Source: Cladopsammia gracilis
Lineage: Eukaryota > Cnidaria > Anthozoa > Scleractinia > Dendrophylliidae
NCBI GenBank assembly: GCA_022457155.1
Contig: JAJGOT010000497.1
Span: forward strand, 124,001 to 188,000
Reading direction: 5' to 3'
DNA: 64,000 bases
Positions 13,101 to 25,100 of this stretch are shown here, piece by piece; within the stretch, counting starts at the first letter, position 1; each line of letters begins with the position of its first letter. The position numbers and the translations under genes were made by a program. The notes under the pieces are model-generated. The model had not been told where the DNA came from, did no database searches, and saw only the letters and a list, made by a program, of their open reading frames with translations.

Positions 13101-16100
13101 ATGTGAGATCTGTTAGTTTTGGTCAGAATGCTTTTATTGGCTTAAAAAAACATGATTTGTAAGTGAAAAATGTCAACATTCGACATTGGCCATTATGCCC
13201 TCAGCTCAGCTGAAAAATGGCAGGAAAAAACCCAGTTCCAATTGCCTGGGGCAAGTGAATTTTGCTCTTGGGCAAGTGAAAAGAGAAGTTTGGTGGCCGG
13301 TGGGCAAGTGAAATTAGCTTCAGTAGTCTTGTGCTGTCTGAAAATATCAGCTTGATAAATGATAATTTCATGTCAGAAACTATTTCAAAACCTAACACTG
13401 CAAGATGAGGGAAACAATGAGTTGAAAGCATGGATAAAATTAAGATACAAACATACTTTGTTCACGTTTGTCCTCTGATCCTATCCTCCGATTGCCGTAT
13501 TGGCTGCCAGAAGCCTGGCACTGCTAATAAAGCACGTGGTAAATTCAAGATGGTGACGAACAACGCAAACATTCTGCGTTTCTTTTAGTACATGAACTAA
13601 TGTAGTGTAGTTGAAAAGGCATGTTGCGTTCCCACTGGGCAAGTAATGTTTTAGTGAGGGCAAGTGAAAAGGGAAATTTACTGGCCCACTGGGCAAGTGG
13701 ATTTCAAATTTTTCTTTCCTGCCCTGCATGAAGATCTCATGACTGTTGTGCTTTGCTTATGAAATTACTGTAGACTGCTTTGCATTACTCGCAACTTTAA
13801 CTTGGTATTTTTTTTAAAAAAATAATTATAGATCGTTGGATACACTGATCTCCCAAGTCGTCTCCCCACTCAGTCAAGTACTTTGTATGCCAACAACCTG
13901 ACAAAGTACCTACTCTCTATGGGAAGCAAAGGAGAATTTGGCATTGATCTCAATGATCAGGTCGTCCGCGGTTCTATTGTGCTCCAAGACGGAAAAATGA
14001 TGTGGCCTCCTCCAGAAATTGAAATGCCTGCTCCTGCTCCGTCCAAGCCAAAAGAAATAGTCAAACCACCAGAGCAGTCACCATTCAGTGCTGCGGCATG
14101 GGAAACTGGCCTTACAGCAAGTAAGAATCCAGATGAAAGCTCATCTCAATGAAAATGTCTTGCTAAGAAAAATCCTTCTCTGAGATGGGATGTACATGTG
14201 CATGAACTACTCTGTATTAAAAAATCTGGCAACGTTGAGTTTTACTTTGACTCTTGACAATTTTTGTTTATTATTATTTACTATTTAAATTATTTACTAT
14301 TTAATCAAGTGTCATGCGTCACTCAGGGGAATAGCAACTTTTGGTTCTACTGTAATTATTCACTGGAACTAGCTTGCTCAACAACAAACCTAGCAGATGG
14401 ATAAGCAGAAATCCGTGTTCAATGATCTTAGAACAAGAGATCACTTTGGGAAATGACATAATGCAATATTCTGACACTTTTAAAGTTTAAGCAGCCAGAA
14501 GAGGCTTTGCAGTGTTGTTTAAAGTGGAGAAAGAGACCCTGCACTGTAGGCTTTACGGGGGAATTTGTAAACTGAAGTAGTACATTTGTATAAGCAGAGT
14601 GTGACTGTGCAGTGTGCCAAGGCAGGGAAAGAAAAGAGAAAACAGCTTCTGCTATACCTGGCAATATTTTTCAAATTACTTGCATGTACATTACCTAAGT
14701 GAACAAAAAATCCTACATGCTTTGTCATTGATAAAGGCAAATCTTTGCTGATGTCACCCTTTGCATTTTGTTTCATAAGCATACGAATTTCCCTAGAGAA
14801 GGCAATCATGCTAAATATGAACGGACTTCAAAACTTAGTAATATACGCTAGTTTTAGCTATTTGCATTTTTGTGTTTAAGGACGTATACCATGTCAAAAA
14901 CTGCAAAATTGATGGGTGGTAATAGCGCTAATGAGCCAAACATTCTTTAGAAAATTTCAGCTTTTCAAAACAGCATTGCATAAAGAGTACTGTATCTAAT
15001 TGTGTTATGCCCTTTCAAGATTGATTCAGAGTTAATTTTTACGTACATGTAGCTCAATTAGAGAATGAGGCACATAATTATGCTAATGAGTCAATACAGT
15101 ACAACCTCTACTGGCAGCCACCTCTCCACAACAGCCATGTTTTCTTGTCCTGATTTCTCATTCACTCACTAAAATGCTCTAATTGATAACCTCCCCATAA
15201 CGGCCACCTCTCTACAACAGCCATGTTTTCTTGTCCTGATTTCTCATTCACTCACTAAAATGCTCTAATTGATAACCTCCCCATAACAGCCACCTCTCCA
15301 CAACTGCCATGTTTTCTTGTCCTGACTTCTCATTCACTCACTCAAATGCTCTAATTGATAACCTCCCCATAACGGCCACCTCTCTACAACAGCCATGTTC
15401 TCCTGTCTTGATTTCTCATTCACTTACTCAAATGCTCTAATTGGTAACCTCCCCATAACGGCCACCTCTCTACAACAGCCATGTTCTCTTGTCTTGATTT
15501 CTCATTCACTCACTCAAATGCTGTAATTGATAACCTCCCCATAATGGCCACCTCTCTACAACAGCCATGTTTTCTTGTCCTGATTTCTCATTCACTCACT
15601 CAAATGCTGTAATTGATAACCTCCCCATAATGGCCACCTCTCTACAACAGCCATGTTTTCTTGTCTCGACTTCTCATTCACTCACTCAAATCCTCTAATT
15701 GATAACCTCCCCATAACGGCCACCTCTCTACAACAGCCATGCTTTCTTGTCCTGACTTCTCATTCACTCACTCAAATCCTCTAATTGATGACCTCCCCTT
15801 AGCGGCCACCTCTCTACAATGGCCATATTTTCTTGTCCTGACTTCTCATTCACTCACTCAAATGCTCTAATTGATGACCTCCCCATACTGGCCACCTCTC
15901 TACAACAACAATGTTTTCTTGTGGTGACTTCTCATTCACTCACACAAATGCTCTAATTGATAACCTCCGCATAACGGCCACTGCTCTACAACAGCCATGT
16001 TTTATTGTCCTGACTTCTCATTCACTTACTCAAATCCTCTAATTGATAACCTCCCCATAACGGCCACCTCTCTACAATGGCCATGTTTTCTTGTCCTGAC

Positions 16101-19100
16101 TTCTCATTCACTCACTCAAGTGCTCTAATTGATAACCTCCCCGTAACGGTCACCTCTCTACAATGGCCATGTTTTCTTTTCCTGACTTCTCATTCACTCA
16201 CTCAAGTGCTCTAATTGATAACCTCCCCATAACGGCCACCTCTCCACAACGGCCAGAAAGGTCTGTCCGAATGTGGCTGTTGTAGAGCGGTTTGACTGTA
16301 ATTGTAAACAAAGATTCGCCTTTTAGCTGTGGATGTATAGAACTTGTAACTGATCCGTTTATTGTGTTTACATTTCAGCTGGCTTAGGCTCCCTGCTTGG
16401 TCTGGGAATTGTATCACCGAATCCTGCCTTTGCTACCATGGTAACCACCTTTTCTTTAGCGGGCGTGATTGGATACAAAGTTGTTTGGGGTGTGACGCCT
16501 GCCCTTCACTCACCTCTGATGTCTGTCACGAATGCTATATCTGGAATCACTGCGGCAGGAGGGTTGGTGTTGATGGGGGGAGGGTTGCTTCCTAACAACA
16601 CTGCCACCTCACTGGCTGCATTTGCTACTCTTGTGTCTTCAATAAACATCACTGGTGGATTTATTATCACTAAGAGGATGTTGGATATGTTTAGGAGACC
16701 AGGTAATATCCACTGATAGACCTATAGTTTTGTTAATGTTTTACTGTAGTTTATCATATTTACTTAAATAAACATCTCACGTTTAAATGCAACCCTCAAA
16801 ACACACTCCTTATTAAACATTCTTTTAATAAGCTATAACTTAATAGGGCAAGAATGTTTAAATTCAGGTCATTCAGTGGTAACTCATAAAAATACACAAC
16901 AATGCTACACATCAAACTATCAATGTATGTGATTTGCACTTTTTTAAAAAATTTATTATTTCCAAGCTCAGCTAACATGTACAAGATTTACAATAAATGT
17001 TTACAAAACACACAACGTTAACAACTTTAAACTTGCAAACAAATTACATGAAAAATAGTAACAAAGTATGTAAACTATATCTAAATATTACAGGTTCAAG
17101 GTTACAATTTACAATATTAGTTCTCTTCAAAAACAACAACAAAAGAAAGAAACATGGAAAGCATACATTACGTCGCATTAACGTAAGAAATTTGGAACAC
17201 TTCATTAAAAAGGCATCCGATTATCTGAACAGTTTGAGATGTGACGATGATGATGATGATGATGATGATGTTTTTGTTCCAGGTGACCCCCCTGAGTATA
17301 CATACTTGTATGCTGTTCCTGGAGCAGCTGTGCTAGGTGGTTATGCTGCTGCTAAGATGGCTGGTTATCCTGATATTGATCAGATGGCTTATCTGGCCTC
17401 ATCACTATGCTGTGTCGGTGCATTGGCTGGACTCTCAACTCAAACATCCTCCAGGCAAGGAAATGCTCTCGGTGAGTCAATAGATTTATCATTGCACAGA
17501 TTTACACATAAAGCAGTTTACAATGAAGTGTCGAAAGTAAGTTAGCAATTGCTTTGGTTTTACAATGCTACGCTTTGTGATTGGCTAAAAAAATCGTGCG
17601 CCACTTGCTCAACCAATGAGAAGTAAAACCAAAAATATAGCTTACCGGCACGCGTTTTCCCGCGCTTGGAGCCGGCTACATGTATTTGCTACAAGTCAAC
17701 CCACATTTGATCCCAAATCGTTGGTGAACATTGGTGAATATCCTAAAGCATTGGTAAATATTGGTGAATATCTCAAAACATTGGTGAAAAGTGATTTCTC
17801 TTACAAATTCCTTTACTAGTTCTCTTACTAATACCAAATGAGAATAAATGCTTAAAACAGTTTCAGTGCCTCAAATGGCCCAAAGAATCAGTGAAATACA
17901 GTTTCTTGAATAAGTGTCGTCATTATTATTATCATTATTGGCATTGTAAATGGTTTGTACCCAGGAGTATCAGTAAAGTACTTTCAAGACTGGTAGAAAT
18001 CTGAACATACAACTGACTGAAAACAAACGGGCGACAACAAATGGTGATGTCAACAATCACATTGCTGAACATCATTTACACACGAATCACAGAATTGACT
18101 GGGACTCTGCTGAATGTGTTACTTACAGTACGGACTACTAAAAACGACTCACTCTAGAAAGTTAGTTTACTAACTTAGACACCACTGAACCGATGCCTAC
18201 AGCTTCCTACGGCCTACAAACGACTTGTCAACAGAACAGACAAACAATAGACTGAACTCACCGACAAATTTTACTAACAATACAACGACTGAAATTACAC
18301 TAACAATACACGGATCGAAACGCACAAGTCACTGACTTGAGTCTCTGCAGCCAATAACATCATGGCTAAACTGACCAATGACAGCAATAACCAGACGTAT
18401 AATTTATGTTACAGTTCAATTTTATCCTTCAGGTTCAATTTTTATTTTCCTTTGTTTTATATTCATTATCATATATTATTATACATTGGTGTCACTAGCT
18501 CGATTTTGATTGGCTATAAGCACGCAGCTAATTATTGCTTGCTGTTTCTGTTACGTCATACCTACAGACAGTTTTATGCATGCAGAAGGGCGCGCTCTTG
18601 TCTTTACAAGTGCAGCTCAGGAATATGCATAATAAAACAATTATTGGATTCGGTTTTCGCATGATAGCGATAATTATCAAGGCCTCAGTTTGTATTATCC
18701 GCCTCAGCCTTCGGCTTCGGCAGATAACACAAACTTTGGCCTTGATAATTATCGCTATCATGGTCAACCTCATCCAATAATTGTTAATTAGTATAGTATA
18801 GAACAATAAAAAATAAAAATTGAACTACAGCATATATACCATCAACTGCCGATTCACACACGACTCACATGACTCTGAAGATGACTTCCGCTCAGGTTCT
18901 CGAAACGTCAGTCGATGTCAACAACAACAGTTTTTTTGAGAACTACACTAACCCGGACGATCACACTCGTCAGATGATTGTCATTATTATTTATTAATTT
19001 TTTAATTTTTCTTTCAAACTAATTTGTCAGTGTGTAATGCAATTGTGTGTATTGCAGGTATTATCGGCATAGGAACTGGTATGACAGCCACTATTGGAGC

Positions 19101-22100
19101 ACTGGCACCCACCGCTGATGTCCTGACACAGATGGGCGCTATGATGGGTGTGGGGGGTACTATCGGAGCCATCATCTCCAGCCGCATCGCTGTCAGCGAC
19201 CTTCCTCAGCTTGTAGCAGCGTTCCACAGTTTTGTCGGTCTAGCTGCCGTGCTCACTGCCATCGCCAAGTACCTCGCTGATGTGGACCTCTTTGCTGAGG
19301 ACCCCGCTGGGAATGTCCATAAAGCGGCGATCTTTCTCGGCACCTATATTGGTGGGGTGACCTTCACAGGTTCTTTAGTGGCGTTTGGAAAGCTCCATGG
19401 TTTGTTGGATTCAAAGGCGCTGAATCTTCCGATGAAGAACCAGTTAAATATTGGCATGGCATTGGCCAATGTTGGAGCTATGGGCTGGTTCATGGCTACT
19501 GACAGTGCCGCAGTGGGGGTGCCAATGTTGGGTAAGTACCGATTATTGCAGAAATTTTACTATAGCTTCTACTTAACACATGTACATGTAAAGAAAAACA
19601 AGAAGTATAGATTATTTCAAGACGCCGCGTTTGTAGATTTAACATCTAGCGACAATAAAATATTTGGTCGCTTATACTTCACTGCCTGTTTCGCCAAAGT
19701 TGGTTAGATGTGCCGAAACATTTGTACGTTAGGTGAATTGCGTTCGACGACGGGAGAACGCAGTCCTAATCTTGGGGTTCCTGTGATCACTTATTACGTG
19801 ATTTCGTCGGCGTGAAGAATCGAGATTTTTTGGGTGGGCGATGTGCAAAATCTGCGCCATTTTGAATAATAAATATCCATTTTGAATAGTAAATATCCAC
19901 CACTACCCACCTACACTGAGGTGGATAGTTGTTTTAGTATATACTGAAACAGTGAGATAATATAACGAAAATGATGCTTTTTAACTCATTTATTCCAGTC
20001 AACGATTACAATTTTCGCGCGCAAATTGCTGGGAGGTATTCCGAGTTTCAGTAGCCAATCAGAGCGCGCCAACAATGCTATCCACTGTTTCAGTATATGC
20101 TAATAAGAACTATGCGCACGCATCTATTTCTTTTTATCAAGAGCGCGGGCTACAAGTGGAGTGAAGTTACTTGAGACGACACTTGAGACCATGTTTTTCT
20201 GTTTTTATTCGTGCCGCCCTTCGTGCTTTCTTCTGCCTTTGCTGTTTTTCGCAGTGTTTTTTGTTTTCAAGTAAGAATGATTTAATCCCAAAGTCCCTAG
20301 ATCCGTAGTCACAATGTTCACCGATCCCGTTCACTCTAGTCATACACATGGCCCATAAAGTGACCTTATCTTAACTTTGCATATTTAAAAGCCTAACGGA
20401 ATCTGATATACTTAATTTTCTACTTGTCCAACTAAATCACTTGATAAGATCAATAAATGAACATATTGAAATGAACCGATTTCCGACAAACCTCGTTTCT
20501 TCTTTCAGCTGTTGTAAACAAACATATCGAACGCACTCTTTTAATCTGTGATTACTGCTAGACAGTATGATTTACTTTACGTGGGAACCCAGGCTCAGAC
20601 TCAGGAACTCAAATTAAACTCATTGCCAATAGATGAACTTTGGGAAAGGTGCCTTGGAGCGGAGGAGCCACGCGTGATACGAGCAGGGCGCGCAGGTATC
20701 CATGGCAACCCTGAGAGCGGTAATCACCCAGCACCGTCATACTGATAAAAGAGGAAAAAAAAAGGCAACAGACGTTTTCGGGGGCGACGGCGACTTGACT
20801 GGCAGAGGGAAACTGTAACCGACGTCGCCGTCGCTTCCCGTCAAATTCAAATGTTAAGCACCGAGTTCATTCAGACGGGACGGCGACGACTTCAATGTCA
20901 TTCACTTCGCAAGGATTTAGTGTACGAATTTGTAAAAATTGAATCTTTATTAAATCATAAACAATATATGTTTGTTTACAACAATATATGTTTGTTTACA
21001 ACAGCTGAAAGAAGAAATGAGGTTTGTCGGAAATCGGTTCATTTCAATATTTTCATTCATTGATCTTATCAAGTGATTTAGTTTGACAAGTAAAATTGCT
21101 CCAAAACGACCCCGAAACTGGCAGAATTTTTTCACAACCCCCCACTAATTTCATTCAAACGTGACAAAAATATAGGCAACTTTCTAGTTTCGAGTACACT
21201 GAAATCTGACGATGAACCGGGAACTTTAAAATGCGCACGCACACGATGCAACACTTGTCCTTTCATTCACAACGCCAACAAAATAACGGGACCTAAACGA
21301 TCTATTAAAATCACTGATCGTTTTACATGCACCTCCGTAAATGTTATCTACTGCATAACATGTACTTTTTGCAAAAAGATATACATTGGCGAAACAGGGA
21401 GGAGACTGGGCGACCGTTTTCGAGAACATCTCCGAGACGTTGAAAAAATGACAAAGACGCATCCAAACCAGTCGCGCGTCATTTCAATCTTGCTAACCAT
21501 TCTAAGCAACACATGACAATCTGTGGCGTTTCCCTACACCAGGGCAACACAGAAAGCCGTAAAAACTTAGAACAAAAAATCATCTTTCGAATCGGCACTC
21601 TCAAACCCCACGGAATTAACGAACGCTTTTCATTCAACTAATTTACATTTGTTTTTCACGTTACAAAATTTCCACCAATGGCGGAGCTCCTCCTACTATA
21701 TAAAACCACACACTACCCACAATCCCTTGATTCGCTCCGACGAAGGGCTAGCGCTCGAAACGTCAGCTTTCTCGAATCTTTTTACGGTGGCTAATTTACT
21801 TTATCGACTCAGTCGATAAAACCAAATTCTTGTGCTTCACCCCCACCGACGCAGCACCACAGTTTCTCTAGAAACTAACGTCATTCATTAGCGAGAGAAA
21901 TGTCTTACGAATATAATAAGTGCAAGGGCAGCAAATTGCAATCTGAAGCTTATAATGACAGTGGAGTTAATCTTAGCGGAATAAAGATCTCGATTGTTTA
22001 CAAAATTAGGCAAAATTCTACTTTAGGCTTTTTGCTACGGCAAAAAATCCGCTAAATGTTTCGTTTTCGCGGTATAATCGAGTAAAAGATGATAAGGTTA

Positions 22101-25100
22101 ATGTTTTCAGTCTGAATATTTTGCTCAATTCTTTGGACGGTTTGTTGCTTGACTTGACCATGTCCTGGTGTTTACCTGAAACTAAGACATTTTAAATGAT
22201 ACAAGTTTAAACGAATTTTAGGCAAGAAAGAAATGGAAAATCAAGCTTCAGATGTCACCTATATATTAAGGAATAGACTACGAGAATTATTTTTGAAAAA
22301 TATGTTTGTTGGATGCTCCAAAACTGACGAAAATGAAAGTTTAAAACTCGCGTTCTCTCCACAACGGCAAACTCTCTCAGTCTCTGTATTCACGTCGCCG
22401 ACCGGACCGCGACGGCAGGGAGGCTAGCTGGAGCATGTGCAGTATCGCAGAAATCATGGCTTCACTTCTGGCCGAAGTCGCTGTGGCCCCGATAACGTCT
22501 GTTGCTTAAGTTCTCTAATATCAGTGGAGATACTTAGCAAACCAACCATGGGGAGGGAAGGATGGGGGCCTGGACACAGCACGAGCACGTGAGACACTCA
22601 GAGTAGAGAACTGCACGTCCACACACGACACACATGTATAGAAACCCCTGAAAGCCCCGTATGTAATCCCATGCGCATGACTACCACGAGGAGCCGCTGA
22701 TCCGCATTGGCTTGAGTCTAACTTAGCTTAAATTTCATTTAGCCACATGAAAGGCCGGGGCTAAATAGGGTTAAGAGGGATTCGTAAAAAAAAAAGTTTA
22801 ATCGTCAACATATCCTTCCAGCCTGTGTGTTCGCTGATGAGAGTATGTTTGTTATGGATTGCAGGTACCGCGGCCACGTTGTCTTCCATCATGGGTGTTC
22901 ACATGACAGCATCAATCGGTGGGGCTGATATGCCTGTGGTCATCACTGTTCTGAACAGCTACAGTGGCTGGGCTCTCTGTGCAGAGGGATTCATGTTGAA
23001 CAACGATTTACTCACCATCGTGGGAGCTCTTGTGGGCTTCTCTGGAGGCATTCTGTCTTACATCATGTGCAAGGCTATGAATCGGTCCCTGGCTAATGTG
23101 CTTTTTGGTGGATACGGCACAATGTCTACAAGTAAGTCAATAAGTTACGTTATCGCCACTGTTTTCAAAGTTCGCGGTACAAATATTCTACAACGACCGA
23201 CAGGAGTTTTGGGACCAAGGCATTTTCTAGGTTTAGAAGAGGAATGCTGTTCCCTGCATTTCAACAAAATTGTTTTGAGAGAGGATCATTACCGGTAATG
23301 CATAAAGTTTTCAAAGTATTACAAGGGCTTCTGTAGCCTGCATGACAGGCGCTTTATGAGCCAAGCGGAGTGAGAGAAGCATTTCGCGCGGAGCGCGACA
23401 CGAGCGCGAAGCGCGAGACGAGGGAAGGAAAAAAATCGCGCTTCGCGCTCGTGTCGCGCTCTGCGCGAAATGCTTCGCTCGCTCCGCTTGGCTCATAAAG
23501 CGCCTGTCATGCAGGCTAGGGCTTCTGTCGTTCGCTGTAGCTATTCAAGCATGACCTACACTGTATATGATTGTTATCCCATGTGTTTGATGTCAGTTTG
23601 TCTCAAATCGTCGTTAGAAGAGCCGTTCTGAGGTGAGACAAGTTGCATTAAAGATTGCACCTTCCAAAAACCCTAAAATGTAACAAATCTCAAACTTCAT
23701 GGAAACTGTTTGATTTTGAGATTTTTATTTAGAAGGAAACTTGTACAATTTTTTTGCAAGAAGCAGTAGAATTGAAATCTTAAGGTACGAGTTCAGCGCA
23801 AAAGCCATTTAAAATATGAAACCTCTCAGAAACGTTCTTGTAATAAGATTTCCTTTTATATTGTACTGCAACACGTCCATTGGTATAAAGATCGACCTAT
23901 TTAATAACAGTTTCTCCTCAGCAGTTTCTCCGGCCTCCTTTCCCGCTGAATTTCTCCGCAGTCCTTTTCCTTCGTTTTCCGCGGGCGCTGTCAATTTGTC
24001 CACACGCTACACTGTTGGCTCTCCTTGTTCGTCTTCTCGTCTCGTCTCCCCTCCCCACCCCAGATGCTCCCTCAGATGGCTGTTTGTTCCTTTTTTGAAG
24101 CACCACTTCACCGACCATAGCAGTCGTGCCTTCCCCTGAACGCTTGGAAACCCTGGACACGTGACGTCGCCTCAGCACTGTGGGCTCAAACGTTTCCGGT
24201 TGTTGTTGGTAACAGTCTACGCTGTAGGACTTATATAAGCCACGTGATTGACCAGCGTTTGGCGCCAAAACCACCGGTGGATCGGGCAGTGGCTTAAGAG
24301 TAAATACCGACGTGGCGTTGTTTCCCGCGCTAGAGCTTTCCTTGTGCAACGATTCGTCGAAGAGAAATTGCAAAGAAGATTTTTCGCCAATGGTGGTTTC
24401 GTCCGTTTTCATTGAGCAGTCTGAGTCGTCCTTGTTTTTGGTGTCGTTGGGTTGAACTTGCGCAAAGAGAATCTCGAGCGATGATTTGTCACTGGCGTCT
24501 GATTGTTTCTCCGCGAACAATTTCTCGAGTGACGACTCGTTTGAATCTGAATTTTCATTTTGTGAAGAACTGACTTGACCCGAAGCTTTATCGTTTCCGC
24601 ACCCACTGAACTCTGGTTTGTTTTCCTCAATCAGCGCTTGCAGTGAAGAAGCTCGTTCGTCGCCTTGCGAGCAGCTGCTGTCTTGTTGTCGGTGACTGAC
24701 ATTTGTGATTTCTTCAACCAAAACCCAGTCATCTTCAATAATCTTGGAGTCATCAAATGATACTCCTCCGTTGTTTGTGTCTTGTGGGAGTTCTTCGGCT
24801 GCACCCCATACTAAATTGGAAAGCGAAGAAAACATACTCTCTAAAGTAAATTCATTTGTTGTGAAGCTGTAAACCACGACACACCTGTACTGGTGATGTC
24901 ATTAATTTGCGCTATTATGACGCGCAGCTTCTAACGAGCAATAATTGGAAAGTTTTTGGAGTCTTAGGGCGTGGCTTAACTAGGAAACATTGTTGTGGAA
25001 ATATTGTTTGTTTTTCTAATGTGGCTTAACTGGGAAAAATTTGTTTCGGGAGCAAAATTTGCGTCCGGGAAGCAAAAATATTTTTGATTTGGTTCGATAA

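Larger units (their letters stand above)
8310..13831 (+). other. NNT intron 2
   Basis: This 5.5-kb intron is mostly one sense-oriented Ty3/Gypsy copy (about 8433-12818), then a degraded SINE (12912-13062). The tract 13190-13725 repeats the phrase GGGCAAGTGAA about six times in forward orientation, spaced irregularly. No gene of the host is seen in it. Confidence 0.85.
14121..16378 (+). other. NNT intron 3 with 86-bp repeat element
   Basis: The first 970 bases are unremarkable A/T-rich sequence in which I see no gene. The rest is a tandem array inside what looks like a DNA-transposon shell with ends at 15095 and 16300. Confidence 0.85.
17472..19057 (+). other. NNT intron 5
   Basis: It holds the inverted phrase GCTTTGGTTTTAC/GTAAAACCAAA around 17545-17635, a few diverged TTGGTGAATAT units (17720-17790), a Penelope-like fragment and a nested MITE (18407-18833). 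Confidence 0.8.
19532..22864 (+). other. NNT intron 6
   Basis: It contains an inverted-repeat tract (about 19910-20100 with TTTTAGTATATACTGAAACA near both ends), a long foldback (20423-21094), a Penelope-like fragment (21099-21840) and 1 kb of sequence (21845-22860) in which I see nothing that I can name. Confidence 0.8.

Noticed and set aside
15116..16260. Possible CRISPR-like array
   Set aside because: The repeat fills the whole 86-bp unit with no unique spacers, and the DNA is eukaryotic; it is a satellite array.
16997..17545. Long frame with an Asp run continuous with NNT exon 5
   Set aside because: The Asp run is a GAT microsatellite in the intron; the acceptor at 17281-17282 and the family sequence set the exon start at 17283.
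24836..24877. Extension of the nested antisense ORF upstream to 24877
   Set aside because: The upstream start would be GTG; the first ATG in frame is at 24835 and gives a hydrophobic N-terminus that fits the proposed family.
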